Source: Flectonema sp. DT1601 (Eukaryota; Euglenozoa; Diplonemea; Diplonemida; Diplonemidae). Taken from it: a stretch of DNA of 64,000 bases. Where the stretch lies: contig OZ025855.1 of the NCBI GenBank assembly GCA_964019425.1, positions 558,001-622,000 on the forward strand, in the 5' to 3' direction. A model generated the notes under the pieces. It was not told the origin of the DNA. It saw only the letters and a list, made by a program, of their open reading frames with translations, and did not search any database. The stretch's first letter is position 1; each line of letters opens with the position of its first letter. The translations under genes and the position numbers were made by a program. Below, piece after piece: positions 48,237 to 58,379 of this stretch.

Positions 48237-48376
48237 AATCAGCACCTTATATCACGTTGGTATATAAGTTTGCTTTTATAGTTCCTTGTCACTGGAATCA
48301 ATCTTATCAGTAATAGTGTTCTTTATTTTATTTTATTTTTTACTTTTTGCTTTCTATAGTTTTTCCCTCTTTTTCC

Positions 48377-48409
<33 letters not shown>

Positions 48410-48764
48410 CTGAGAATTTTCTTTTTTTCTTTTTTGCCTTTATCAAACGACGTGTTGCGGATAGGAATTAAAAAAAAAAAGGTGAAAGGAAAAAAAAAAA
48501 AAAAAAAAAAGAATAACCACATCATATTTCAGCCCAAAATAGTTGTACGTTGTAGCAACACACAAGAGATACCTCCCTGAATAGCGTAGTAGGGTCTCGT
48601 TCCCTCCCATTAGTGTTGTTGTTACTGCTGTTAGTTTTTTGTGAGGGCGTTCGATTGCGCTATTAGAAAGCACATTTTCATTTTAAAAAATAAAAAAACC
48701 TAATTTTCTCTATAAAAAGGTAGCTAAGATATGAAAGGTGTCTAATATGAGTTAACAACGTACC
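48237..48764. other. Spacer downstream of eIF3m
   Basis: Poly(T) and poly(A) runs lie near 48380-48409, 48470-48480 and 48490-48510. No gene is seen. AG sites at 48719 and beyond precede the next ATG by about 45 bases, a longer gap than for other genes. Confidence 0.55.
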
Positions 48765-49919
48765 ATGTCCCTCCTACTCCCAGAGTTATTCTTCCGAGGT
48801 GAGAGATGCTTTCTAAAACAAGCAACCCCCGAAGTAATGGCTCGGCTAGAAGCAGAGCGAGGACAAGCTTCTGAAAGGGACTTATCATTACAAAAAATGA
48901 TGCAACTAGCGGGTATCAAACCTTCAGGTAAAATACCACTAACAACTTACAGCTATAAAAACATAAGTCACGAAGCTTCCCTCATAGAAAGAGATCGAGT
49001 GGATATCGGTAAGAAGAAGAAAAAGAAAAAGAATTCCAAGCCGACTATCGACGCAATGGCCGCCTCAACAGGGATATTCCCGTCGATTTTTAAACGACAG
49101 CCCGAAGTGGATCCAAAATTAAAAAAACCTCACCCGCCGGATCCGAACCTCAGACTACCAGAAAGACAATTCGTAAGAAATGCACTACAGAACAGAGAGT
49201 TTGTGGAGAAAATCCGCCTCAGCAAGAAGAGTAAATTACTCTTTGAGTCAGAGCAATTTCAATACTGGTCACTCGATATCTTTCAGGACGAAGTAAGGAG
49301 CCGATTAGAAATAGAACTTCAGATGTCCTTAGAAGTAGTTCACATCCCTGAACCACCACCTCTGAAGTCTCCACTCTGTGGTAGCAACACATATGATGCT
49401 GTTGTTGAAAGGGTAATGGAGAAGTGTAATATTCCAGATCATCGAGTAGCTAAAATAATAATCAACGAGACCATTGAAGGACTATTTCTGGCTTCCCCAC
49501 AACACGGTCCGAAGTCGAGTCCTTCAACAAGCGCACATTTGCTGGAGTGGACTGTTGCAGTTGACGAAAATGAAAAAAGTCAGCCCTGCGAGACGCAGCA
49601 ATACAGTGATATTTCATCGTTGTCTCCATCGATCCCGGCTGAAGATGCGGCAAGTTCGATACCCGAAGCGCAGCAATCGTGTGATGAGGATGAGGATGAT
49701 TCATCTGACTATGACACTGACTCTAGCGAGGAGTTCGAGGTACCTGAAGACGATGATGAAAAACTTCCCCCGCCGCCGTTGCGAAAATCACTCGCCAACA
49801 CGATGCTTAACAGCGAACTTCATGAACGATGGCAAACAGAAATATCTGAGAGAATGGAGAGAGAAAACATGGTCAGCTTAAACACTTCTCAAAAGGTGTA
49901 TGAAAACACCGACGATTGA
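48765..49919 (+). CDS. Acidic-tailed protein of unknown family
   Basis: A 384-residue open frame with no family that I recognise. Residues about 83-92 are a Lys run (KKKKKKKN). A conserved-looking block spans about 125-225 (LPERQFVRNALQNREFVEKIRLS; FQYWSLDIFQDEVRSRLEIEL). Residues 290-350 are strongly acidic and Ser-rich, and the C terminus is helical. No signal peptide or membrane segment is present. The stop TGA directly abuts an ATG of the next open frame. A GTGTATG donor at 49893 could be spliced to an AG at 50108 in phase 0, which would fuse this protein to the next one, so the two may be a single gene. Confidence 0.6.
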   Translation: MSLLLPELFFRGERCFLKQATPEVMARLEAERGQASERDLSLQKMMQLAGIKPSGKIPLTTYSYKNISHEASLIERDRVDIGKKKKKKKNSKPTIDAMAASTGIFPSIFKRQPEVDPKLKKPHPPDPNLRLPERQFVRNALQNREFVEKIRLSKKSKLLFESEQFQYWSLDIFQDEVRSRLEIELQMSLEVVHIPEPPPLKSPLCGSNTYDAVVERVMEKCNIPDHRVAKIIINETIEGLFLASPQHGPKSSPSTSAHLLEWTVAVDENEKSQPCETQQYSDISSLSPSIPAEDAASSIPEAQQSCDEDEDDSSDYDTDSSEEFEVPEDDDEKLPPPPLRKSLANTMLNSELHERWQTEISERMERENMVSLNTSQKVYENTDD

Positions 49920-50102
49920 ATGATTGTTACCGCGCTCTCTCTATTATTTTTTCACCTTCTCACGTGCGACTTCTGTCGCAACATCAGTGCTTTGCTTATG
50001 GAAGTTGAGTTTTTTTATGTGTTCATTTACACGGAATTACTCTCCCTTAATGAGATCTATATTCTTATTATATATTTTCTATTCAGGTTCACACATGCAG
50101 CT

Positions 50103-51740
50103 ATGCAGTGGATCCAACGAAGAGCTTTCTTCTCGGGTGCTGAGGAAGCTCTTAAAAATTTAAAAAAGAGAGGTGCTCATCCGGATGTCTTCAGAGGGAA
50201 GTATCCAACAGAAAGTTTAACAAATGAAAAGAACTTACCGATGTTGGAGGAATTCATAAGAACTTATGGAAAAGTGAATGAAGACAAGGAAAATGTTATT
50301 AAAATTTACGTTCGGGGTGATGATGAAAAACCAACCCTCTGTGAACTTACTCTCTCACACAAATGGCCAAAGAGAAAAATTATGACTGCGCTTGGAACGT
50401 TGTTACAGTTAGAGAAACGGGACTCAACTACGGGTGAGGTTACAACACATAATTTGATTGAACCGCAACTCGAAACAACTTTAGACATCTACCTGAGGGT
50501 TCATATCAAACAGGCTGCAAAGCAACAGCGAAAACGTGAAAAACTTCGAATAACGATCTTCAAAAACATCAACAACATCAAAACCCTCTATCGAATTAAA
50601 TTAACAACAGATACCATCTATGAAACTACAGAAGACTTTCTTAGTAATGTTCTTTTTATTGAACGTTTGTGCGCTCAAAATATGAAGATGAGGGAATGTC
50701 ATATCCATGTCGCATCCGCTACAGGCTCAAAACATAAAATAGGGTACGTTGGTGACCATGTGAATGATTTAGGCACACTTGTGTTGTCAATAGACCACAA
50801 GACGCTACCAGAAATAAGACAAACGTGGAGACAGGAATGGAAACACATATCAAACTGTATTGATTGGGCGCGTTTAACCAGAGCTTACAACAAAAAAATT
50901 AGTGAACTTGACTTGTTTTGGAAAGGAATGAATGCTGCGTGTCAAAAAGTAGCGACTTCAAGGCAGATTGCTAGTCTTAGTTGCAGACATGTAGGTCCTG
51001 TGTTGCCTGGATTCGTGACTCCTTTGAAATTAAAAAAGTTTAAGAAAGCCACAAACATAAACTACACTGGACATGACTTCGTTAGTTTTGTCGGTCGTGT
51101 TTTGAAGTCATCGATTCAAACTTCTCTGAGTTCTGGAGACAATAAATCACTCGCCCATCCACGTCGGGAGTTTGCTGCTCTTGTTAATGCCGCAACGAGA
51201 ATCGAACTGGCTCCTCTAGAATTGGTATTCCCTCCGAATATTGATGAAAATTTAGAATCTGGGTCAAGTCCTTTATTTGGTCTCCCGATAGAAGAAGAAG
51301 CAAGTCTGCAATGTAAAATAGTACACACTGGAGCTCTTGTTATTGGAGTGAAACTTTCTGATATAGAGGAAGCACCTGATAGATTCGATACTGCGATCAA
51401 TCGTTTTGCGGTAACATCTGCCGTGACTGCTTCCCTGTGGAATGATATTCTTGTTAAGACTGATGCCCTTTCTAAGAAATATATTCTTAATATTAAGCCA
51501 TCTCCTACTTGGTGTTCAATACCTCTTCTTACATTACTGGATCAGTATTCCACTGCTGTTGATAATGTAACGTCTTCAGTTGGGATACTTACTGCTATTG
51601 GACTTTACAACTTTGAAATTCACATATCAGATGAGTATAACTATGATGAAGTAACTGGTGTTATCACTGTACCTTGGGACTTTACAATGGGTGAGCAGAA
51701 GATGACTATCACTTCTGCTTCTAAGGCAATCCGATCATAA
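50103..51740 (+). CDS. Protein of unknown family
   Basis: A 545-residue protein, if the ATG at 50103 is used. The frame is open from 49920, but the first 61 residues are hydrophobic and look like translated leader or intron; TTCTATTCAG at 50086 is a good acceptor 16 bases before 50103. The protein is mixed alpha/beta with a basic segment near 145-160 (KQAAKQQRKREKLRI) and regular hydrophobic spacing. No signal peptide or transmembrane helix is seen in this version. I recognise no motif. It may be the C-terminal part of the preceding gene (see that entry). Confidence 0.6.
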   Translation: MQWIQRRAFFSGAEEALKNLKKRGAHPDVFRGKYPTESLTNEKNLPMLEEFIRTYGKVNEDKENVIKIYVRGDDEKPTLCELTLSHKWPKRKIMTALGTLLQLEKRDSTTGEVTTHNLIEPQLETTLDIYLRVHIKQAAKQQRKREKLRITIFKNINNIKTLYRIKLTTDTIYETTEDFLSNVLFIERLCAQNMKMRECHIHVASATGSKHKIGYVGDHVNDLGTLVLSIDHKTLPEIRQTWRQEWKHISNCIDWARLTRAYNKKISELDLFWKGMNAACQKVATSRQIASLSCRHVGPVLPGFVTPLKLKKFKKATNINYTGHDFVSFVGRVLKSSIQTSLSSGDNKSLAHPRREFAALVNAATRIELAPLELVFPPNIDENLESGSSPLFGLPIEEEASLQCKIVHTGALVIGVKLSDIEEAPDRFDTAINRFAVTSAVTASLWNDILVKTDALSKKYILNIKPSPTWCSIPLLTLLDQYSTAVDNVTSSVGILTAIGLYNFEIHISDEYNYDEVTGVITVPWDFTMGEQKMTITSASKAIRS

Positions 51741-51835
51741 TTTTGTTCTCTTCGGAGGTCGAATATCATTTCCGATGATAGATTTATTTTATTATTTAAT
51801 TTGTAATTGCAACTGTTTATATAAAGTTTTCATAA

Positions 51836-53042
51836 CAACAGATTACAACCACCAAATGCATCATCGAGTAGTGTGCCTCGTGGCATTCCTCAGCGCCACG
51901 GCTTACGGATTGTCGCCCGACCCGCTCTTCTCTCGGGATCTCATCTTCTTTCAGGACAGAAGCAACGATGCAAAGCACCCCGATTCTGATCGAGTGATTG
52001 GTTGGATGTCGCAGTCTGGGAACAACTGGCTTGGAGACCAGCTGCGGGCGGACTTGTCGTTCCACGTGTTCGAAGCGAATTGCACGACCGAGTACAGGGA
52101 GTTCGTGAGGTCTGGTAATTTCTACAACGGAGAATGTGACTTCTTGAAGATGCCGGTTCCTCCGTTTGGAGCGGTCGAGGGAGAAGATGGATACCAGTGC
52201 ACGGGCGGGGGAGACTGCCACCTTTTGGTAGTCGACCGGGAGAGGAATCTTTTGTTCGAGCAATGGAAGACCGACATCGTGGGGGGAGGAGCGGAAGACA
52301 GTCCGTTCAACGGAGGATGCGCCACTGGTTGGGACCTGACGAAGGACTACGGATGGAACACGGTGAGGGGATACGACTACGCGAGGCCGGGTCGTGGAAT
52401 CGACTGCACCTCTGCGGATGCAGGTGGCCTTCCCATCACTCCTCTCCTGTTCACACCTGAGGAACTTGATGCTGGGATCATCAGACACGCTTTGAGATAC
52501 GTGCTTCCGAACAGGAACATTAGGAGAAGGAAGTTCGTCTTTCCAATCACACACGGAACATCAACATCGGGTCCTGCGGATGCTCCTCCTTACGGTGCGC
52601 AGCTTCGTCTGAAGCCGACAGCCGACCTGATGGCAGCACACCAGTCTCGTGACTTTGACGCGTTGTCCAAGGGAGCAAAGGTGATCATCACTGCCCTGCA
52701 GACGTACGGGATGTTTTTGACTGATGGAGGTAGGATTCCATTGTTGGGAGTGAGCGACAGGTACTCGAGCATCAAGTACTGTGACCACGACAGGTTCATG
52801 TACTGTGACGAAGATCCAGACAGGTTGTTCCACTCACACGATTTGAAGTTTCTAGGGGCGCAGGATTTTGAGATGTTGGACAACGGGGGAGTCGAGAGAG
52901 ATGTTGGGGGTCAGGGATGCACTCTCCTGGATCCTTGGGTGGAACCAGCTGCGCCGACTTGTGTGACCGATTCTCCGAACTCGATGACCACAGCAGTACC
53001 AACTGCGACCCCGACCGCAGTTCCGACAGCGATTCCTACTGC
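51836..53042 (+). repeat. Near-identical duplicated block, copy 1
   Basis: About 1.2 kb that recurs at 55557-56763 with a constant offset of 3721 bases. I see a single substitution (CATTCCTCAG against CATTCTTCAG), including at silent sites. The block covers the last 20 bases before the ATG and the whole conserved extracellular domain. It is much richer in G+C than the surrounding DNA. Confidence 0.92.
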
Positions 53043-53820
53043 AGTTCCTACTCCTCCGACGCTGATTCCAACGGGATTGCCAGTTACCACAAAACCGACG
53101 GCCCCTCCAACTCTGGTTCCTACTGCGGTTCCCACAAGTCCTCTGACGCTGATTCCAACGGGATTACCAGTTACCACAAAACCGACGGCCCCGCCAACTA
53201 CGATTCCTACTGCAGTTCCTATTCCTCCGACGTTGATTCCAACGGGATTGCCAGTTACCACAAAACCGACGGCCCCTCCAACTGCGGTTCCTACTGCGGT
53301 TCCCGCAAGTCCTCTGACGCTGATTCCAACGGGATTTCCAGTTTCTGCAGAGCCTACATTAGCCCCAACTAGTGTCCCGATGATGGTATCAACAAGAGCG
53401 CCGACAGCAGTTCCAACGGTTACTCCTACTGATGTGCCTACTAGAGTGCCGTCAGCTACGCCTACGGCGGTACCAACTGCAGTGCCCACAGTTCCGACTG
53501 GAACACCGACGAATATTTCTACCTGGTCACCTACTGCAGTTCCAACGACATCCAGCGAGAGTAGCGAAGGCAGCAGTCAGAGTCAGAGTAGCAGCGAAGG
53601 CAGCAGTCAAAGCGCTAGTGATGGGAGCGGTGATGATGGGTTGGCTTTGTGGATTTATCTGCTGATGGTGTTTGCGGGTTTGGGAGTTTTGGGTGCTGCT
53701 ATTGCGGCGTATGTGATTAAGGTGAAGGGTGTTGCGGCGAAATTCTTTGGTAACAGCAACACAGAGGGGAAATCTCTGCTGCAAGAATTGCCTGAGAAGC
53801 AAACTGAGGTTGAAGTCTGA
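51856..53820 (+). CDS. Secreted/type I membrane protein with conserved N-terminal domain and Thr/Pro repeats (paralogue 1)
   Basis: A 654-residue protein from the ATG at 51856, which opens a good signal peptide (VVCLVAFLSATAYG). Residues about 20-375 form a globular, Cys-containing domain with blocks LLFEQWKTDIVGGG, GGCATGWDL, CTSADAGGLPITPLLF and YGMFLTDGG. From memory this resembles an uncharacterised secreted family found in bacteria and some protists; no enzymatic role is assigned. Residues about 380-585 are a Thr/Pro/Val-rich stalk (TAVPT-type repeats), probably O-glycosylated. A Ser/Gly linker, one transmembrane helix (about 610-640) and a short cytoplasmic tail follow. It is probably displayed on the cell surface. 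It has a tandem paralogue downstream, identical in the globular domain but divergent in the stalk and tail. The acceptor-like AG is at 51841. Confidence 0.82.
   Translation: MHHRVVCLVAFLSATAYGLSPDPLFSRDLIFFQDRSNDAKHPDSDRVIGWMSQSGNNWLGDQLRADLSFHVFEANCTTEYREFVRSGNFYNGECDFLKMPVPPFGAVEGEDGYQCTGGGDCHLLVVDRERNLLFEQWKTDIVGGGAEDSPFNGGCATGWDLTKDYGWNTVRGYDYARPGRGIDCTSADAGGLPITPLLFTPEELDAGIIRHALRYVLPNRNIRRRKFVFPITHGTSTSGPADAPPYGAQLRLKPTADLMAAHQSRDFDALSKGAKVIITALQTYGMFLTDGGRIPLLGVSDRYSSIKYCDHDRFMYCDEDPDRLFHSHDLKFLGAQDFEMLDNGGVERDVGGQGCTLLDPWVEPAAPTCVTDSPNSMTTAVPTATPTAVPTAIPTAVPTPPTLIPTGLPVTTKPTAPPTLVPTAVPTSPLTLIPTGLPVTTKPTAPPTTIPTAVPIPPTLIPTGLPVTTKPTAPPTAVPTAVPASPLTLIPTGFPVSAEPTLAPTSVPMMVSTRAPTAVPTVTPTDVPTRVPSATPTAVPTAVPTVPTGTPTNISTWSPTAVPTTSSESSEGSSQSQSSSEGSSQSASDGSGDDGLALWIYLLMVFAGLGVLGAAIAAYVIKVKGVAAKFFGNSNTEGKSLLQELPEKQTEVEV
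53050..53345 (+). repeat. Coding minisatellite in the Thr/Pro stalk
   Basis: Four units, marked by (C/T)TGATTCCAACGGGA at 53062, 53149, 53233 and 53320, have a period of 84-87 bp (28-29 codons). Each encodes LIPTGLPVTTKPTAPPT-like peptide. Spacing is always a multiple of three, so copy number can change without a frameshift. Paralogue 2 has only degenerate traces. Confidence 0.85.
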
Positions 53821-54652
53821 GAATGCCTTTATTTGTTTTCAATCTCTGTTTTCTTGGCTGTACGTTTCTGTGTTTACATTTTGCGTGGCATTGAAAGTAC
53901 TGCTTAGTAAAAAGGGACCTTGTTTTGTGTTCCTCTTCTCTGGTTGTCGTTGCTGTTTGTGCATAATATTTTGCGTGGCATTTCTATTTCTAATGACTTC
54001 TGTCTGCGATTGCAGCAGTGATTTCGAATAGGACGTTTTTTCCCTCTCAATTTCAGTCGATGTTTTTTTTTTTTTCCCTTTGCCTTTTTTTTAAATTGTT
54101 TCTTTTTAAAGCTTTTTGTCGTGGTTATCTTAGCATCTGCGAAACGAAAAGCAAGAAAAGAACGTAAAAAAATTAGGGCATGCATTGCCGTCCTTATCTC
54201 CTATTTGGTGGATACTTTGATTGCAGTTGCTGCCCCTTTTTATTTATTTGAATATCTAAACAAACAAAAGTATTAAACTGCAGTAGTCATCTTTCTTATT
54301 ATGTCAGTTGCAAAATGATTTTTGCAGTTGTTATGGTAGTGGTGTCTCGAAATCCTTTTTCTTCTATCAAACAACAACAATGTTACAATTTCTAGCGACT
54401 GTTTTAGAGTACAGTAAATCCTGATTGGGCAGCACGGGGCTCACTTTCGGTGCTGTTTTCCCAACCAAAAACTGAAAAAAAAAAAAAAAAAAAACGAACT
54501 TAATAATTGGCGTTATTCGTAACAATTTTCCTCCAATTCCTTCTTCTTCCTTTTTCTGTTTTTTTCCCCTCTCCCGTGACTAGAAAACGATGCTTCTCGT
54601 TCTTGTCACGGAGAAGCGCAACTGAAGGCAGGCATTGCTTGCCCTATTTCTG

Positions 54653-54892
54653 TGAACTAATAAATTATTGTTGGGAGAGGGGAGTGAGTCTATACTCCCA
54701 TCACCCACCTTTTCTGAACCAATATATAAATATTCAAAATAAAAGGAAGGCTTTCAGGAGTGTCTGTAAAATACTTCGCCTGCCGAGTCCTCATACTCCA
54801 CATCTTTAAACAATTGTGAACCTCTTCTTCCCTTTTTGTGGTTCACTGTTATTGGTGAATAGCTTTATTTGTGAACTAATAAATCATTTTTA
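54653..54892 (+). repeat. Duplicated element R, copy 1
   Basis: About 240 bp, matching 57649-57890 with only two or three differences. It begins and ends with TGAACTAATAAAT, so it carries its own short terminal direct repeats, each with an AATAAA. It contains GGGAGT...ACTCCC as an inverted pair. It could be a conserved 3'-UTR/polyadenylation segment of the duplicated gene, or an inserted element with flanking duplication. Confidence 0.85.
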
Positions 54893-55420
54893 CTATGGTT
54901 GTGGTGGTAGTGGTGGTCTTGTCGGATCTGCTTTTACTTCTCCAAAGAGGTTCAGCAGACAGTAAGTGAACCGCTCCTGAAAACAGTACGAGCACTACAA
55001 GTTCGACTCTTTCACTTTGATGACCTCTCCTTGACCGATGAAATTGAGGTGCGAAACGAATCCTCTAATTTCAAAAAAGAGATCCGCTTTGACTGTATTT
55101 TCAGGAACAGTTTTTGTGCCTCGTGTTCCCTTTCTTTTTTGTGTATTTCTCTCTTTTTTTACAATGCAAAAAAAAAAGTGACTGCCGTGGCGTAGGTAAC
55201 GTTGAGAGACGTTTCCTCGCTGGGCGGTCTGCATGTCGTTTCTTTGTGAAGAAGCATTTTCTCTACAAACCGAAACGATGGAAACCGTAAAAAACTTATA
55301 TTTCTTTTTAATAGTTTTGTTGTCTTTTTTAACTTGTTTTATACTCTCTTTCCTCACGGAGAACATATTAACTAATGGCTCAAAAACGAATAAAGTCATT
55401 TCTTTTTCAACCTTTCAACC

Positions 55421-55522
55421 TCTAACTTCAAGACGACGCGTCTTCAGTTCCTCACTTCTGGGAATCCCAACACTGCCACACCCACGGGCAGATTGATGGA
55501 AGTACCATTTATGGTTATCTGT
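55421..55522 (+). repeat. Duplicated element U, copy 1
   Basis: About 100 bp, matching 58272-58379 (shared core GTCTTCAGTTCCTCACTTCT and onward through GGTTATCTGT). The copies differ mainly by a small indel in the AAGACG-rich start. It immediately precedes paralogue 2. Confidence 0.8.
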
Positions 55523-55556
55523 GAGACAAAACAATGTGTCAAAAATAATTTCACAA

Positions 55557-56763
55557 CAACAGATTACAACCACCAAATGCATCATCGAGTAGTGTGCCTC
55601 GTGGCATTCTTCAGCGCCACGGCTTACGGATTGTCGCCCGACCCGCTCTTCTCTCGGGATCTCATCTTCTTTCAGGACAGAAGCAACGATGCAAAGCACC
55701 CCGATTCTGATCGAGTGATTGGTTGGATGTCGCAGTCTGGGAACAACTGGCTTGGAGACCAGCTGCGGGCGGACTTGTCGTTCCACGTGTTCGAAGCGAA
55801 TTGCACGACCGAGTACAGGGAGTTCGTGAGGTCTGGTAATTTCTACAACGGAGAATGTGACTTCTTGAAGATGCCGGTTCCTCCGTTTGGAGCGGTCGAG
55901 GGAGAAGATGGATACCAGTGCACGGGCGGGGGAGACTGCCACCTTTTGGTAGTCGACCGGGAGAGGAATCTTTTGTTCGAGCAATGGAAGACCGACATCG
56001 TGGGGGGAGGAGCGGAAGACAGTCCGTTCAACGGAGGATGCGCCACTGGTTGGGACCTGACGAAGGACTACGGATGGAACACGGTGAGGGGATACGACTA
56101 CGCGAGGCCGGGTCGTGGAATCGACTGCACCTCTGCGGATGCAGGTGGCCTTCCCATCACTCCTCTCCTGTTCACACCTGAGGAACTTGATGCTGGGATC
56201 ATCAGACACGCTTTGAGATACGTGCTTCCGAACAGGAACATTAGGAGAAGGAAGTTCGTCTTTCCAATCACACACGGAACATCAACATCGGGTCCTGCGG
56301 ATGCTCCTCCTTACGGTGCGCAGCTTCGTCTGAAGCCGACAGCCGACCTGATGGCAGCACACCAGTCTCGTGACTTTGACGCGTTGTCCAAGGGAGCAAA
56401 GGTGATCATCACTGCCCTGCAGACGTACGGGATGTTTTTGACTGATGGAGGTAGGATTCCATTGTTGGGAGTGAGCGACAGGTACTCGAGCATCAAGTAC
56501 TGTGACCACGACAGGTTCATGTACTGTGACGAAGATCCAGACAGGTTGTTCCACTCACACGATTTGAAGTTTCTAGGGGCGCAGGATTTTGAGATGTTGG
56601 ACAACGGGGGAGTCGAGAGAGATGTTGGGGGTCAGGGATGCACTCTCCTGGATCCTTGGGTGGAACCAGCTGCGCCGACTTGTGTGACCGATTCTCCGAA
56701 CTCGATGACCACAGCAGTACCAACTGCGACCCCGACCGCAGTTCCGACAGCGATTCCTACTGC
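55557..56763 (+). repeat. Near-identical duplicated block, copy 2
   Basis: The partner of 51836-53042. Identity is essentially complete and stops abruptly inside the Thr/Pro stalk, where GCAGTTCC becomes GCGGTTCC and the sequences separate. Confidence 0.92.
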
Positions 56764-57232
56764 GGTTCCCACTAGTCCTCCGACACTGGTTCCAACGGGA
56801 GCTCCAGTTACCACAGAACTGACGTTGAACCCGGCAGGACTTCCGGCAACTGCAATACCGACAGTAATTCCAACGGGATTGCCAGTTGTCACAGAGCAGA
56901 CTTCAATGCCAACTAGTGTTCCAACAGAAAGATCTGTAGAAACTGCATCGCCTGTTGTAGTGCCAATCCCGGAGACGTCGATTCCGAGTAGGGTGACTGC
57001 TGAGCCAGTGACGACTCCATCACCTGGAAGGGATACCTCGGGAACTGCTTCACCAGAAGTTGGTGGAAATAATGAATTAGAATGGTGGGTTTATTTACTT
57101 ATAGTTTTAGGTTGTTTGGTTATTGTTGCTCTTGTCGCTACTCTGTTTGTCATATTAAGGAAAGGGACGAGTACAAAAATGCAACAAGTATCCAAGGAAA
57201 TGACACAACACTCAACAGAAGCAAAAGTATAG
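55577..57232 (+). CDS. Secreted/type I membrane protein with conserved N-terminal domain and Thr/Pro stalk (paralogue 2)
   Basis: A 551-residue protein from the ATG at 55577. The signal peptide and globular domain (to about residue 395) are identical to paralogue 1 except Leu to Phe in the signal peptide (VAFFSATAYG). The stalk is shorter (about 395-490) with different Thr/Pro/Val repeats. The transmembrane helix (WWVYLLIVLGCLVIVALVA) and tail differ in sequence and in codon composition, being AT-richer. So the paralogues share one extracellular domain on different stalks and anchors. The acceptor-like AG is at 55562. A frame extends upstream to 55493 through duplicated element U and is not considered coding. 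Confidence 0.82.
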   Translation: MHHRVVCLVAFFSATAYGLSPDPLFSRDLIFFQDRSNDAKHPDSDRVIGWMSQSGNNWLGDQLRADLSFHVFEANCTTEYREFVRSGNFYNGECDFLKMPVPPFGAVEGEDGYQCTGGGDCHLLVVDRERNLLFEQWKTDIVGGGAEDSPFNGGCATGWDLTKDYGWNTVRGYDYARPGRGIDCTSADAGGLPITPLLFTPEELDAGIIRHALRYVLPNRNIRRRKFVFPITHGTSTSGPADAPPYGAQLRLKPTADLMAAHQSRDFDALSKGAKVIITALQTYGMFLTDGGRIPLLGVSDRYSSIKYCDHDRFMYCDEDPDRLFHSHDLKFLGAQDFEMLDNGGVERDVGGQGCTLLDPWVEPAAPTCVTDSPNSMTTAVPTATPTAVPTAIPTAVPTSPPTLVPTGAPVTTELTLNPAGLPATAIPTVIPTGLPVVTEQTSMPTSVPTERSVETASPVVVPIPETSIPSRVTAEPVTTPSPGRDTSGTASPEVGGNNELEWWVYLLIVLGCLVIVALVATLFVILRKGTSTKMQQVSKEMTQHSTEAKV

Positions 57233-57648
57233 TGGATGTTTTGTATTCACTGTCCTTATGCTCTCTTTGTCTTCTGTAGGTATTTAGTGCTGTGTAAGGT
57301 ACTAATGTGCTTTATGACTTTTGTTATAGTTCTTTGTGTGGCATTTTTAATCCGATTTGAAGGTAAGTTTTCCATTTTTTTAAAGTTTATATGAAAATTG
57401 TGTGTCGAAACTGTTTACCAAATGTTTTGCGTGAGAAATGCTTTTTTCTTTGTATCGTATTTCTGGTTTCGGTATTTCGATGGATTCACTTGTTCAATAT
57501 TGCTCGTGTGGAAAATCCCTTCAGCTGAAGAAAAATTCAACAATCCTCCATCGCAAACTAACTAATGAGATGGAGCTGTTGTTTTGTTATTTTAAATATT
57601 TTTTTTTTGTAAATTCTGTAACTGAATGGGCAGGTTTACCCTCGCCTT

Positions 57649-57890
57649 TGAACTAATAAATTATTGTTGGGAGAGGGGAGTGAGTCTATACTCCCATCAC
57701 CCACCTTTTCTGAACCAATATATAAATATTCAAAATAAAAAGAAGGCTTTCAGGAGTGTCTGTAAAATACTTCGCCTGCCGAGTCCTCATACTCCACATC
57801 TTTAAACAATTGTGAACCTCTTCTTTCCTTTTTGTGGTTCACTGTTATTGGTGAATAGCTTTATTTGTGAACTAATAAATCATTTTTATT
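57649..57890 (+). repeat. Duplicated element R, copy 2
   Basis: Matches 54653-54892 almost perfectly and again is bounded by TGAACTAATAAAT at both ends. Here it begins about 415 bases after the paralogue 2 stop, against about 830 bases after the paralogue 1 stop. Confidence 0.85.
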
Positions 57891-58271
57891 ATTTTTATAG
57901 TCGTGGAGTATTCTTCAGATATGCAAAAAATCGCCTTTCATCTCAAAAAGAGATGGAAGCCGATTTTGACTTGTAAGTACAGCGGCTTTTCTCCCTCTCA
58001 TTTTTTATTTAAAATTATTATAATTTTGTTGTTGTGTTGATAGCTGATGTTTAGCACCCATCAGAAATTAATGAGTGAATGTGTTTTTAATTTAAAATTT
58101 TAAAAAAAAATCTTATCAAATTGTTTCTTGAAATAACTCGCCTCTTTTCTTTTTCATTGTGTTTCCTTAAATATGATGGTAGTCGAAAGAGGTTGGTGTT
58201 TATTCTTACCTTCCAGCTTCACTCCTTGATTGCTTTGTATTTAAGAAACATGAAATGATCATCTTTCCGTT

Positions 58272-58379
58272 TCTAACTCCAAGACGTCGACGTGCGTCTT
58301 CAGTTCCTCACTTCTGGGAATCCCAACACTGCCACACCCACGGGCAGATTGATGGAAGTACCACTTATGGTTATCTGTA
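58272..58379 (+). repeat. Duplicated element U, copy 2
   Basis: Matches 55421-55522. Its presence after R copy 2 shows that the duplicated unit was gene-R-U. Confidence 0.8.

Larger units (their letters stand above)
53821..55556. other. Spacer between the two paralogues
   Basis: No gene is supported. It holds one copy each of two elements also found after paralogue 2: R at 54653-54892 and U at about 55421-55522. The intervening DNA is diverged from the corresponding spacer downstream of paralogue 2. Confidence 0.65.

Noticed and set aside
51817-52554. Long minus-strand frame opposite paralogue 1, and its twin at 55415-56275
   Set aside because: Antisense shadow in GC-rich coding DNA; the + frame has a signal peptide, conserved blocks and a membrane anchor.
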